DNA of 64,000 nt from Rubritalea marina DSM 17716 (lineage in GTDB: Bacteria > Verrucomicrobiota > Verrucomicrobiia > Verrucomicrobiales > Akkermansiaceae), in NCBI RefSeq assembly GCF_000378105.1, contig NZ_KB899264.1, positions 1 through 64,000 on the forward strand, written 5' to 3'. Positions 36,249 to 46,700 of the stretch are shown here, in pieces. The notes beneath the pieces are model-generated. The model did no database searches. It was not told the DNA's origin and was given only the letters and a program-made list of their open reading frames with translations. A program made the translations under genes and the position numbers. How positions within the stretch are numbered: position 1 is the first letter of the stretch; every line of letters begins with the position of its first letter.

Positions 36249-36620
36249 TTAAGCAGCGTTCTTTTTCGCGAGTGCTTCTTTCGCTTGCTCAACGATGGTG
36301 TTGAATGCAGCGATGTCGTTGACTGCAAGGTCAGCAAGGATCTTGCGGTCTACTTCGATGGACGCGGCCTTGAGGCCTTCCATGAAGCGTGAGTAGGTGA
36401 TGTTCTGTGCACGGGAAGCAGCGGAGATACGCTGGATCCAGAGGCGGCGGAACGCACCCTTACGCTTCTTACGGTCGCGGTATTCATATTGACGCGCCTT
36501 GATGACAGCGTCCTTCGCATAGCGGTATAGTTTGGAACGGAAACCACGGAAACCCTTAGCGCGTAAAAGGATACGCTTGCGGCGGGCGCGGCTTGCCGGA
36601 CTGTTTGTTGCTCTTGGCAT
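36249..36620 (-). CDS. rplT: 50S ribosomal protein L20
   Basis: A 123-aa protein, full length for L20, with the typical start [26 protein letters not shown] and the conserved [13 protein letters not shown]. It binds 23S rRNA early in large-subunit assembly and in many bacteria represses its own operon. A good Shine-Dalgarno (AAGGA) precedes the ATG on the minus strand, unlike most genes in the window. It is downstream of rpmI, with 154 bp containing two hairpins between them. Confidence 0.98.
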   Translation of the reverse strand: MPRATNSPASRARRKRILLRAKGFRGFRSKLYRYAKDAVIKARQYEYRDRKKRKGAFRRLWIQRISAASRAQNITYSRFMEGLKAASIEVDRKILADLAVNDIAAFNTIVEQAKEALAKKNAA

Positions 36621-36684
36621 TTTCTTTTCCTTATTTGATCAAACTGTTTTTCTTAGTTACTCCCGTAGTCTCGTCTGATCGTAT

Positions 36685-36735
36685 TCCCACTTGGTGGGAC
36701 TGGCTACGTGGAGTTTCCTCTCGATTCGCGAGAGG
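36685..36735 (-). promoter_or_regulatory. two hairpins in the rpmI-rplT intergenic region
   Basis: TCCCAC/GTGGGA (36685-36699) and CCTCTCG/CGAGAGG (36717-36735) form two adjacent stem-loops in the mRNA between L35 and L20. Because L20 is known to bind its own leader in several bacteria, these stems could be an autoregulatory site. They could equally be a processing or mRNA-stability element. Confidence 0.35.
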
Positions 36736-36774
36736 GCGAGTCTGTGCTCGCGGTTCGTGTTCACTGGTTAGGGC

Positions 36775-36984
36775 CTAGAGAAATGGAAGTGATTCCCTTA
36801 CTCGTGGTAGATCTGCGTCAGAAACAAGTGCTGCTTTTCCGAGGAAACGCTTACGCTTACGACTCTTCTTCTGAAGAATGTGTCGCTTACCTTGTTTACG
36901 GCGAAGAATCTTGCCTGTACCTGTGACCTTGAAGCGCTTAGCTACGGACTTACGTGTCTTTGCTTTACCTGCTGTTCTAGCCAT
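36775..36984 (-). CDS. rpmI: 50S ribosomal protein L35
   Basis: A 69-aa, strongly basic L35 with KTRKSVAKRFKVTGTGKILRR, a KQGKRHIL block and a KSRKRKRFLG block. It is the first gene of the L35-L20 pair. infC, its usual upstream partner, is absent here: the next gene upstream is an unrelated protease. No Shine-Dalgarno is visible before the ATG. Confidence 0.97.
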   Translation of the reverse strand: MARTAGKAKTRKSVAKRFKVTGTGKILRRKQGKRHILQKKSRKRKRFLGKAALVSDADLPRVRESLPFL

Positions 36985-37231
36985 GGGAGGCGCAAGCTAC
37001 CTACAATCCACCAATTTTCAAGAGGAATATTTTAGAATTTCTCAAATTATTCCGTATTGGGTGGGAATTCAACCTTCGAATACGCATGTCCAGTAGAAGG
37101 TGTGCGTTCTAAATCGATGATTTTGAAAAGCAAAAGCCTAGGACACCCGTTGGATTCTTGGGCAGCTGAAGAGCGTAAATTCTAGACAAGACCCCACAGT
37201 CGATCGGATTCGACGATTGAGAAGACTTGTC

Positions 37232-38707
37232 TCACTCTCCGTTGAGTAGGCTATCTAGCTTCTGCTGATCCCAGGTTGGTGCCTGAGGGGCCGATTGATC
37301 GCGCTTCGGGGCCTCCCCACCGAACGAGGTGAAGGTATCCTTCATCGTCACATAGACAAACATGGTGAGGAGTAATGCGACGAAGCCCGATTGCACGAAC
37401 TCGAGCACCCGAGTGTTGAGCGGCTTCTTGCGAATTGCCTCCATCACCGCCATGGTGATATGACCACCATCGAGCACAGGGAATGGCAAGAGGTTGAAGA
37501 TTGCGAGATTGACATTGAAGAGCACCCAAAAGTGCATGGTGAGGCTCAGTGGATAGTCAGTGTGTAGGATGCGGTACATTACCTTGCCAATACCTACAGG
37601 TCCGGAAAGGTGCTGTGGTCCAATACTGGATTTGGGCGAGGTAAGCGCCTCGATCGTTACCGCCATCATCTTGCCTGAAGTTGCCACTTGTTCCCAAGGG
37701 CCGGGATGCACCAGCTGAGTGGCGCTGGCCGGCGCTTGAAAGCTCATACCGATCATCGGTTTTGGCTCTGCGCCAGGCACCACGGAAAAGCCATTGTTCG
37801 GCACAATCGCCATGGTCTTGAGGCTGAGTTTTTCATCTCCTCGCATCACCTCCGCCGCCAGGGCTGCATCGGGCTCTTCTTGAATCAGGCTGATAAAATG
37901 TGACACACTCCAAACGGTGCGCCCATTAAGCGAGAGAATGCGGTCGCCAGTTTGAAAGCCCCCCACATCGGCGGGGCCACCAGGCGTTACGAGCCCTACA
38001 ATGACTTCGCCCATCGGCGCAATGCCCACCTGCCGGACCCCGTCGCGCTTGGTGAAATTAGTGGCTTCATCGATATGGAAATTGGTGGTGAGTGTCAGCT
38101 CTCCGGCACCTGGGCGTTTGACCAAGAGGTCGATGCTATCCCCTTTACTGAAAATGATCTGTTCCTGGATCGACTCTAGGCTACCAGCAAAACCGAAGAC
38201 TGGCTCACCATTCACTGCTAGGATCTCGTCCCCCAGCTGCACGCCTGCTGCCGCGGCCGGCATTCCCGGCACCACGTAACCCACAGTTTGCGTTTCGATT
38301 AGTTCTTTGGGCTTACCGATCTGCCAAACGACTACTGCCGCAGCGAGAGCAAGAAGGAAGCTGAACAAAGGCCCTGCGAACGCGACGATGATTTTATCTA
38401 AGGGTGTGATCGGAGGTAGCGGTTCTTTGCGCGATTCGTTGTCCCCCTCGATGGCTTCCATCGGCGCCATTTGCGGCAGAGCGACAAAACCTCCAGCCGG
38501 AACTGAGCCCAAGCCGTACTGCACCCCATTGATGGTTTTCTTCCAAATGGGTTTCCCAAACCAGATCTGGAATCTCTCGACCTCCAGTCCTCGCCAGCGG
38601 GCAGCCAAGAAGTGACCAAGCTCGTGAACAAAGATGATCACATTGAAACTGAAGATGACCACGAGGATAAATCCTATGGTTTTGAGTACGGTGAGAATGC
38701 CTTCCAT
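37232..38707 (-). CDS. rseP: RseP-type site-2 intramembrane metalloprotease
   Basis: A 491-aa protein from the ATG at 38707 (a longer 506-aa frame adds a non-membrane leader). The first membrane helix carries the zinc motif HELGH (residues 28-32); the second ligand region FNLLPFPVLDGGH is near residue 410. Between them are two PDZ domains (about 125-205, with LGDEILAVNGEPV, and about 215-300, with GDRILSLNGRTVW). Family members cut anti-sigma factors and signal-peptide remnants in the inner membrane. The C-terminal tail is Gln/Pro-rich. It is divergent from the 327-aa gene. Confidence 0.93.
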   Translation of the reverse strand: MEGILTVLKTIGFILVVIFSFNVIIFVHELGHFLAARWRGLEVERFQIWFGKPIWKKTINGVQYGLGSVPAGGFVALPQMAPMEAIEGDNESRKEPLPPITPLDKIIVAFAGPLFSFLLALAAAVVVWQIGKPKELIETQTVGYVVPGMPAAAAGVQLGDEILAVNGEPVFGFAGSLESIQEQIIFSKGDSIDLLVKRPGAGELTLTTNFHIDEATNFTKRDGVRQVGIAPMGEVIVGLVTPGGPADVGGFQTGDRILSLNGRTVWSVSHFISLIQEEPDAALAAEVMRGDEKLSLKTMAIVPNNGFSVVPGAEPKPMIGMSFQAPASATQLVHPGPWEQVATSGKMMAVTIEALTSPKSSIGPQHLSGPVGIGKVMYRILHTDYPLSLTMHFWVLFNVNLAIFNLLPFPVLDGGHITMAVMEAIRKKPLNTRVLEFVQSGFVALLLTMFVYVTMKDTFTSFGGEAPKRDQSAPQAPTWDQQKLDSLLNGE

Positions 38708-38808
38708 AATCTGGTATTGATGCGAAGGTAATGGTATCTGCTGGATTTTCAAGCTGATATCAGCAGCGCTGTATTGACTTAAGCTGAAATTCCATCAAAA
38801 TCGTAATA

Positions 38809-39792
38809 ATGGCATTTCGTATTGATCAACAAATCATCTCCGGATGGATCGACAATACCACCCCTGGAGTCACTAGAGGTGAGATCATCATTGCCGGAGT
38901 GGATCGCCCAGTCCGGCTCTACATCCGAGGGAATTGTCTGCGCGACATCGCAGGAACACGCGTCCAATTCCACAACCCGAATCCACAACCCAGCCGCGAA
39001 GTTGCCGAAAACCTGCACGCAGTTCAGCGCGGCGCCATTGGCGTCTGCACCGCTTCGCAAAAAGAAAGTTCGCTGGTCAAGGGCAAGGCCAAGATACTCA
39101 ATTTTCTGCAACTCGAGTGGTTCAGCTTGGTCAATGCCCATGTCGTGATCCACACCAGCGACTTCGAAATCGAAATCTCAGACCATGAATGGACGCTGAG
39201 CAAGGAAGAGGAAGCAACCCAGCAAGAAGACAACGCTGCCGCACTCCAGCACTTCATCGAAATCATGCACACTGCGAACAAAGCACAAGCTCAGGTGAAG
39301 GAAGTGGAAGGTGAGGTCGATGAATTTGAATGGGAAAAACGCCTCCGCCTTCGCGACACATTAGAGGAAGCGGCTTGGTTCCTTGGCACACAAGCCTACA
39401 GCCCTACGATTGAGACCCTCGAAATCCATGAAACCGCGATTGAGTCCCGCGAGCCCATCATGCAACACGCCCTACTAGTACAAAGCAGAGCTATCGACCT
39501 CATCGGCGAAAACATCGAAGATATGAGCCCAGAGAGCGACCTCGCTCTCGCCACCGCCTACGTCGCCGATGCTCTCGACGAGCTATGGCCAGACAAAGCT
39601 GTGGATCTAGAAAATGGCTACATGATTGCCGTACTGAAGCGAGCCCTAGACACCTGCCACGTGGCCATCGACGTCTGCAACAAGCTCATCGAAACCAACG
39701 AGAGCTTCGAAGACCTAAGAATCCATGTCTTCTACTTGCGCGATCTCATCTTTGATAAATCGGTTGAGCTGCGCACTTCAGAAAAAAAATAG
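38809..39792 (+). CDS. unknown cytosolic acidic protein, 327 aa
   Basis: I do not recognise the family. The N-terminal about 115 residues look like a beta-barrel or PilZ-like small domain (ISGWIDNTTPGVTRGEIIIAGVDRPVRLYIRGNC). From about residue 125 the protein is acidic and helical with coiled-coil stretches (KEEEATQQEDN, EVEGEVDEFEWEKRLRLRDTLEEA). There is no signal peptide or membrane helix. It is transcribed alone, divergent from rseP and convergent with pfkA. Codon use is like the chromosomal neighbours. Confidence 0.75.
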   Translation: MAFRIDQQIISGWIDNTTPGVTRGEIIIAGVDRPVRLYIRGNCLRDIAGTRVQFHNPNPQPSREVAENLHAVQRGAIGVCTASQKESSLVKGKAKILNFLQLEWFSLVNAHVVIHTSDFEIEISDHEWTLSKEEEATQQEDNAAALQHFIEIMHTANKAQAQVKEVEGEVDEFEWEKRLRLRDTLEEAAWFLGTQAYSPTIETLEIHETAIESREPIMQHALLVQSRAIDLIGENIEDMSPESDLALATAYVADALDELWPDKAVDLENGYMIAVLKRALDTCHVAIDVCNKLIETNESFEDLRIHVFYLRDLIFDKSVELRTSEKK

Positions 39793-39847
39793 CACCTCCC
39801 TCAAGAACTGAAGGAAATGCTAGAAATTGGGTTCAAGCTATCTCTTG

Positions 39848-40810
39848 CTAGCGTGAGAGGTGCGATGACATCATGACAATGTCATCCGCCAGCTTCACCT
39901 TCGAGCTATTGACCACCTCGATATCGACGGAATCCAAGACTCCTTCCTTAAATACCATGATCTTGTTGGGGTGACCGGCGAGCAAGGAATCCACTGCTGC
40001 CACCGCAAAACGATAGGCCATGATACGATCGTAAACTGTGGGTGACCCACCACGCTGCACGTGACCAAGCACCGTGAGGCGCGCATCCATATTCAAGTTC
40101 ACCTTGATCCATCGCGTCAGGTACTCCGCCATGTTTGTCCCCTCGGCGACAACAGCAATGATGTGGTCACGGCCATTTTTAATATCTTCACGCAAGCGCT
40201 CACCAATCTTCTCCAGATCGTACTCATTCTCTGGGACGATGCAGATCTCAGCACCACTCGAGAGCGCACTGACCATGGCGAGGTAGCCACAATCACGCCC
40301 CATCGTTTCAATCACAAAAGCGCGGTTGAAAGAACTCGCGGTATCACGGATAGAGTCGATACTATCACGGATCATGTTGAGTGCTGTATCCACCCCCAGA
40401 CAATAGTCCGTGCCGGGAATGTCATTGTCGATCGTGGCTGGAATCCCTGCAAACGGCACTCCAAAGTCAGCGTAAAAGCGATTCAGAGCAGCAAACGAAC
40501 CATCGCCGCCAATCACGATGAGCTTGGTGATCCCCAAGTTCACGAGATTGTCGTACGCTTGCTTGCGGTACTCATACTCAAAAAAGCGCTTCGAACGAGA
40601 AGAGCGGAGCACGGTACCACCTCGGTGGAGAATACCAGAAACATCCTGGCGTGATGCCTCGGTGATCAGTCCGTCGATCAAACCTCTCAAACCATCCCTC
40701 ACGAGGTACGGCTTGAGCCCCTTCTGGGTGGCATAGTCCACCACACACTTCACAGCCGGATTCATCCCTGCGGCGTCGCCGCCAGATGTCATGATTGCAA
40801 TGCCTTCCAT
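39848..40810 (-). CDS. pfkA: 6-phosphofructokinase
   Basis: A 320-aa PFK, the usual short-type length. It phosphorylates fructose 6-phosphate to the 1,6-bisphosphate in glycolysis. GGDAAGMN is at residues 10-17, the GGDGS nucleotide motif at 101-105 (GGDG rather than GGDD points to ATP rather than pyrophosphate as donor), the catalytic TIDND at 126-130, and GHVQRGGSPTVYDR in the C-terminal half. PATIDND replaces the more usual PGTIDND, again lacking the Lys of PPi-dependent enzymes. It stands alone. Confidence 0.95.
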   Translation of the reverse strand: MEGIAIMTSGGDAAGMNPAVKCVVDYATQKGLKPYLVRDGLRGLIDGLITEASRQDVSGILHRGGTVLRSSRSKRFFEYEYRKQAYDNLVNLGITKLIVIGGDGSFAALNRFYADFGVPFAGIPATIDNDIPGTDYCLGVDTALNMIRDSIDSIRDTASSFNRAFVIETMGRDCGYLAMVSALSSGAEICIVPENEYDLEKIGERLREDIKNGRDHIIAVVAEGTNMAEYLTRWIKVNLNMDARLTVLGHVQRGGSPTVYDRIMAYRFAVAAVDSLLAGHPNKIMVFKEGVLDSVDIEVVNSSKVKLADDIVMMSSHLSR

Positions 40811-40925
40811 CTTTCTAAAAATTTAATTCCACACGCGGCAGTGGCCTTGTGCTGACAATGATTTACAGAACTCGATAGTTAATTGCAAGCAGCAGTCACA
40901 GATAAGCTGTGCATAAATACTCACG

Positions 40926-41645
40926 CTATTGGTATTTGTAATGACCAACCACATCGTAGTCCAATAATGAGTCGATCCACTGAGAGCCAAAGCCTCGGTT
41001 AGAGACAACCCACTTCTCTGCAGAGCGAGCTCCTGGCCCGGGCACCACAATGCCGCTAATCAAGCTACCATCTGGCTTTCGCCAAATCACAACATCTCCA
41101 TTTTCGTAGAGTACCGCGTCACGTTCGACACTCATTTGGACTTCTATGCGCTCAAAATAGCGCTGTAGATTCGGGATTCTGCGGTGGTCGATGTTGCTAT
41201 CGGGCTTGCGCATCCCCCAAAGCTGAGGATAGCTGCGAAAGGCATTGTCCATGTCTTGGTGCACTCTCTCTTGGAGATCCACCCCGACAGACCGGAAACT
41301 GCGAACAAGAAGGTCTGCCTCACCCTCACGCTCTTGCGGGATATCGCCCGCAGGGAAATCAATCTGATAATAACCAGAATCGTAAATGTGTTGTTGTAGC
41401 GAATGCTCCAGTGCCGCAGCAGCGATACGATCTCCCAGTTGCTCGCTTGCTCTCAGCTCAGATGCAATGCGATTCGCTTCATCCACGGAAGCATCCACCT
41501 GCTGGGTCTTGACGTAGTCTGCGAATGTAGGCCAGGCAAAATAGCTCACAAAGAGTCCCGTCATCAACAGGATCACCCAACCGCCTATCACAGGCTTACG
41601 TTTTTTCTTTTGGGGGGCGGGTCCAATGTACTCAATCGGTCTCAT
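40926..41645 (-). CDS. DUF1287 family membrane-anchored protein
   Basis: A 239-aa protein. A cytoplasmic basic segment is followed by one membrane helix (about residues 22-42, VILLMTGLFVSYFAW), then a periplasmic domain with DUF1287 features: a YDSGYYQIDFPAGDIP block, LLVRSFRSVGVDLQERVHQDM, YPQLWGMRKPDSNIDHRRIPNLQRYF, and VVIWRKPDGSLISGIVVPG. The family is often annotated as an NlpC/P60-like hydrolase relative; the Cys expected at the CTD position of some members is replaced here (EADLLVR), so activity may be absent. Confidence 0.82.
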   Translation of the reverse strand: MRPIEYIGPAPQKKKRKPVIGGWVILLMTGLFVSYFAWPTFADYVKTQQVDASVDEANRIASELRASEQLGDRIAAAALEHSLQQHIYDSGYYQIDFPAGDIPQEREGEADLLVRSFRSVGVDLQERVHQDMDNAFRSYPQLWGMRKPDSNIDHRRIPNLQRYFERIEVQMSVERDAVLYENGDVVIWRKPDGSLISGIVVPGPGARSAEKWVVSNRGFGSQWIDSLLDYDVVGHYKYQ

Positions 41646-41822
41646 TTACTTCGCTCTTGTCTGTCTCTGGGAATTTCTTAAACATGAACCTACGCACAGA
41701 ATGCCTAATATTCAACGCTTTTTAAGTTTTTGATCTATACGTCTGAATGCAATCTTTGCTATCAGTTTTCACAACAATCCTCCCAAAGCAATTTGCAGGC
41801 CAAACAACAGCCAAAAAACCTC

Positions 41823-42356
41823 ATGAATATTCTGTCCATCGGCGCATCATCTAGCAGCAAATCGATCAACCAACAATTGGCCAATTACGCTGCTGGAAAA
41901 ATCAAGAACGCGGTAATCCAAGAGGCCAAGATTGGTGACTTCCCCGTCCCAATTTTCTCGACAGACCTCGAGGAGACAGAAGGCATCCCCGAGCAAGCGC
42001 AGCGCTTCAGAGAACTCATCCAATCCTGCGACGCCATTGTGATCTCCCTGGCAGAGCATAATGGCTCCTACACCGCGGCCTTCAAAAACCTCTACGACTG
42101 GGCATCACGCATCGACTACGCAGTCTGGTGCGAAAAGCCGATGCTACTACTCGCCACCTCACCAGGCGCGCGTGGTGGCGCCACGGTGCTCGAAGCAGCC
42201 GCGGCCACGTTCCCACGCATGGGGGCGCAGCTTGTTGGCTCGCTCAGTGTGCCAAGCTTTCACGACAACTTCCAACACGGCGCGCTCAAGCACAGTGAGC
42301 TTGACGCACAACTCAATTCACTGACACAACGACTCCACAAACCCACATCCATATGA
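41823..42356 (+). CDS. NADPH-dependent FMN reductase family protein
   Basis: A 177-aa flavodoxin-like protein from ATG 41823 (an upstream start at 41730 adds an unrelated 31 residues). The N-terminal ILSIGASSSSKSIN is the FMN phosphate loop; SLAEHNGSYTAAFKNLYDWASR and LLLATSPGARGG are family motifs of the SsuE/ArsH-like reductases. Probably a cytosolic quinone/flavin reductase. Its stop overlaps the start of the following lipoprotein gene by 4 bp, so the two are co-translated. Confidence 0.85.
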   Translation: MNILSIGASSSSKSINQQLANYAAGKIKNAVIQEAKIGDFPVPIFSTDLEETEGIPEQAQRFRELIQSCDAIVISLAEHNGSYTAAFKNLYDWASRIDYAVWCEKPMLLLATSPGARGGATVLEAAAATFPRMGAQLVGSLSVPSFHDNFQHGALKHSELDAQLNSLTQRLHKPTSI

Positions 42357-42814
42357 AACGTATCTTATTCGCTCTAGCCCTCACGCTCGGAGCCATCACC
42401 GCAATCCCTAGCTGCAGCTCAGTCGTAGGCATTGGCAACAACAGCAGCTCATTCGCCTCCACTGAAATCCACAATGCATCGCGCAGCCGCGTGCGCAATG
42501 CTGTGGTACAAACCTTCCGCGCCGAGGGGTTTTCATTAATCTATGAGAAAGGCAACAGCCTGCGCTTCCAAAAATGGGGCGGCACCTCTGCTGAGCTTAT
42601 CTATGGATCATGGTACACCGAAGGCGTGGCCGTGGAGCCCGAAGTTGAAATCGTTGAATTGGGTGGCAACAGCTACGCCGTACTCTGTGATGTTTTCATG
42701 CGCGAACACAGTGGCTCAAGCTTTGATGCCAACTACCGCATTCTCGCCACTGGCAAGATGGCGTACGATAAACTCATGAAAAAGATCAAAAAGATTGCAG
42801 AAACCCCAAGTTAA
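42353..42814 (+). CDS. predicted lipoprotein, 153 aa
   Basis: Signal peptide MKRILFALALTLGAITAIPSC with a lipobox ending at Cys21. The mature part is a small alpha/beta domain (RNAVVQTFRAEGFSLIYEKG, VEIVELGGNSYAVLCDVFMRE) without a recognised family. It is translationally coupled to the FMN reductase gene, which does not by itself suggest a function. Confidence 0.75.
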   Translation: MKRILFALALTLGAITAIPSCSSVVGIGNNSSSFASTEIHNASRSRVRNAVVQTFRAEGFSLIYEKGNSLRFQKWGGTSAELIYGSWYTEGVAVEPEVEIVELGGNSYAVLCDVFMREHSGSSFDANYRILATGKMAYDKLMKKIKKIAETPS

Positions 42815-42890
42815 TGAGCATAGAGGTGCAGCGCCAGCTCGATCCCATCGCGCTCGCGCCCATCCATTGATCTCATCACTACCTAACGTC

Positions 42891-43745
42891 ATGCCTGGGC
42901 TCATTCTCAAATTCACCTGTCCCGACCAACAAGGACTCGTCGCAAAGATCTCGAACTACATCGCCGATCGCCGCGGCAGCCTCACCGAACTCCACCAGTT
43001 CACCGACGCGCAGAGCGAAAAGTTCTTTGCACGCTTCGAAATTGACATGAGTGCCCATGAAGGCAGCACGCAGCACTTCATCGATGGATTTGAAGAACTA
43101 GGAAACGCCCTGCAGGGCAGCTGGCACTTCCGCGAGTTTCCCTACAAGATGAAAACCGCCATCTTGGTGACCAAGACCACGCATTGCCTCAACGAGATCC
43201 TCAACCGAGCCTCGATCGGCGAGCTCCCTATCGAGATCACCTCGATCATTGGCAATCGCGACCACTGCAAGCACATCGCTGAGATGCACGGCATTCCCTT
43301 CCACCAAATCGATATGGATGGCGCTCAAAAAGAGGCTGGCTTCCAGCAGATCCGCCAGATCCTCATCGACGAAAAAGTGGAACTCAGTGTGCTCGCGCGT
43401 TTTATGCAAATCCTGCCTGATTGGTTCTGCGAGGAATTTTCAGGCCGCATCATGAACATCCACCATTCCTTTCTCCCGGCATTCATCGGAGCCAATCCAT
43501 ACCGCCAAGCCTACGAGCGCGGCGTCAAACTCATTGGAGCCACCTGCCACTATGTGACCCGAGACCTCGATGCTGGACCAATCATCGAACAAGAGGTGAA
43601 GCGCGTGCAACACTTCCACAACACCCAAGATCTGATCCGATTAGGCAGCGACTGCGAACGCTTTGCTCTGGCACGCGGCATCCGCTACCACGTCTACGAT
43701 CGCACCATCATCGATGGACACCGTGCGATCGTCTTCCCTGACTGA
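42891..43745 (+). CDS. purU: formyltetrahydrofolate deformylase
   Basis: A 284-aa enzyme from ATG 42891. An N-terminal ACT domain (LKFTCPDQQGLVAKISNYIADRRGSLTE, about residues 4-80) is followed by a formyltransferase domain with the HHSFLPAFIGANPY catalytic-His block and the RDLDAGPIIEQ Asp block. It releases formate from 10-formyl-THF to balance the one-carbon pool. The start is 76 bp after the lipoprotein gene. Confidence 0.95.
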   Translation: MPGLILKFTCPDQQGLVAKISNYIADRRGSLTELHQFTDAQSEKFFARFEIDMSAHEGSTQHFIDGFEELGNALQGSWHFREFPYKMKTAILVTKTTHCLNEILNRASIGELPIEITSIIGNRDHCKHIAEMHGIPFHQIDMDGAQKEAGFQQIRQILIDEKVELSVLARFMQILPDWFCEEFSGRIMNIHHSFLPAFIGANPYRQAYERGVKLIGATCHYVTRDLDAGPIIEQEVKRVQHFHNTQDLIRLGSDCERFALARGIRYHVYDRTIIDGHRAIVFPD

Positions 43746-43760
43746 TTGAGACAAGATCGG

Positions 43761-46700
43761 TCACACCGAGAGGAGACCGCGTAAATCCTCTTCACTCAGA
43801 CCATTCATCATCGGCTGAGATTCATCCCCCACAGCGGCACCAATCACGCCACGCTTTTGCTCCTGAAGCTTGAGAATCTTCTCTTCCACAGTCCCCTGAG
43901 CAATCAACTTGTAGACGGTAACAGGCTTCGTCTGGCCAATCCGGTACGCGCGGTCAGTCGCCTGAGCTTCCACCGCTGGGTTCCACCACGGGTCAAAATG
44001 CACCACGGTGTCAGCCGCGGTGAGATTGAGCCCGTAGCCTCCCGCCTTCAGACTAATCAGAAAGACATCTGGCCCATCGGCGCGCTGAAACCGCTCCACC
44101 TCAGCCCCGCGATTGTGCGTAGAACCATCCAAGTAGGCAATGCTGAGCCCCGCCTCCTCCAGTGACTGCCTGATCAACTTCAATGCCTGGGTAAACTGAC
44201 TAAAGACAAGAACCCGGTGGCCCCCGCGCTTCGCCTCTTCGAGCAGATCTAGCAACATCACAAGCTTCGAAGAAACGGAGTCGATGCCATGCTTCAGCAT
44301 GCCTTCATCACCCAACAATCGGAGGTCACAGCTCGCCTGGCGGAGGCGCAACAAGGTGGTCAACATGCGCATGCGAGCCGCACCTCCTTCTGCTTCACTC
44401 ACACGCTCCGCGCCCTTCTTCAATAGTTCCTGATACGCTTCTTTCTGAAGTTTACTCGGCTCACACCAGAGCACCTGTTCCAGCTTCTTCGGGAGGTCTT
44501 TCGCCACTTCTGACTTGGTGCGCCGAATCATAAATGGCGCGGTGCGCAAGCGCAGCCTACGCAGCGCACTCGGATCGGATTGTCCACCAGCTAGCTTCGC
44601 CTCATAGCGCTGGGCAAAGTCTTCTTGAGTCCCCAAGTAGCCCGGCATCAGGAAGGCAAAAAGCGACCACATATCGCGCACCGCGTTCTCCACTGGCGTT
44701 CCCGTCAGGGCGACTCGGTAGTCTGACTGCACCTTGCGCAATGCCTTGGCATTCTGCGTATTTGGGTTGCGGATGATACTCGCCTCGTCGATCACGAGGG
44801 CATTCCACTGCCGCTCTTGATATTGTTTGAGGTCCTTCGCGACCAAGGAGTAACTCGTGATCACCAAATCATATTGCTCTATGCTGTCAAAATGCTCATG
44901 GCGCTTTGCCCCGTGCATCACCAGCACCTTGAGCCCCGGAGTCCACTGCGCCGCCTCTGATGCCCAGTTCGCAAGCAATGATCGCGGACAAACCACCATC
45001 GACGGATGCCCCGGCTTTTGCAGAAGCTCAAGTACCGACAGCGTCTGCAGCGTTTTACCGAGCCCCATATCATCAGCCAACAAGGCAGCACCATCTTCGA
45101 CGCAGCGCTGATGAAGCCAAGTCACCCCTTCACGTTGGTAAACACGCATCGATGTTGCCACTTTTTGCGGCAGTTTCTGCAGCAATTGTTGATCCACCTC
45201 TAGGCTTTGTGACTCACCTGCATAGTAAGCTTTCAAGCGCTTTAGGTAAGCTCCTTGATTCTTCGGCACATAGTACTTCCCGCCTTCCTGGCGCGGATCC
45301 GTATCGCGCAGCACCGATTCTACGATCTCGGCATCAAAGTCAGAAATCACGACCTGCTTACCATTCTTGGAGGTCGCCGTACGCTTGCCAGATCGCAGCA
45401 TCTTTTCGATCGCCTCACGTGGGATCTCACGACCTTCATCTGTAACAAACCCATAATCAAAGGCGAGCCAATCTTGGCCACTACCTTCGAGTTTGAATGT
45501 CGGTTTCACCCTCACCAGATTCCCTTTCACAGTGCGCAGTTTGCCAGCCGTAACCACGTGCCATTCTTCCTCAAGCTGCTGCATTGCCCCCGACAGAAAT
45601 TCCACCACTGCATCAGTACCGTCCAAGACCCAATCGCCCTGACTACCGTTGAGTTGGAAACCACAGCTCATGAGGCGCCCCGCCGCAGCATCCTCTGCAT
45701 CCACACTGCGCTCGATCCAAGCTCCGGCCTCATCTGGGTCTGCAACAGGGAATTCAGCTTGCGCATGCCCAAAAATCCCCAGAACCACCTCAGCAGCCTC
45801 GCTGTAGCAGGCGATCAAGCGCGCCTTCAGCTTATGAGTATCACCGAACATCTCGAGCCTGATCTGAGGGCTCTTCTGGCGGATAGGAATCTGCTGTAGC
45901 TGCGTCGGCTCCTGCCAATGCACCACGGCCTCCAAACGATCCAATTGCTGAACAAGCTGCTGCACGGGTAGAAAAACCGCGCCTTGCAAGGTCAATGCCT
46001 GCCACAGCCGCTCCGTCAGGCAAGACTGAGTCGGCACCACCAGAAGTACTGCCTGATCGGCCTCCCACATCCAGATTCTACCAGCGCTAAACCACACCCT
46101 GCCATGTTGCTCAAGACTGGGGTCCAACGAGAGCTTCACTCGATCACCATCCAGCTCCAGATACACTGGAAGGCGCACGCCATCAGCAGAGACCTGCATC
46201 CTTCTCCCCCCAAAACTGAGTCTCCCGTGCCCCGCCAACGACGCCAAAAACTCCAAGGCCCTCTCACCTTTCAAACTCATCATCGGCGGGATCTGCCCAC
46301 CAGCATGTTTCAACAACCAAGCAGCAAAGCGGCGGTCTGCCTCACTCTCCAGAACATCCTCCCCTTGGAGCTCTTGGAGGCGCATCGATAGCCCACCATC
46401 CGGCAATCCTTCGGGAAACTTCGGTGAAAACTCGACGCCAATACGCGGCACCGGCACGCCCTCAGGCAACGCCTCAAGCCTTTCAGGTGACCGGCGCGGT
46501 GCGCCTGAAGGCCTCGAACTCCCCCCCGAAGATGCCACTACTGTAGACACCTTTTCTCGAATCCCCAGCACACTAGCGAACATCACAGCCACAGCACAGC
46601 GGCAGATTTCGGCACGGCGGCGGCAGGCAGGCTTCGGGCAAACCACATCAATATCGGTATCAGAATGGATGCGTACCGTGACCCGCGTCGGCTTGGCGCC

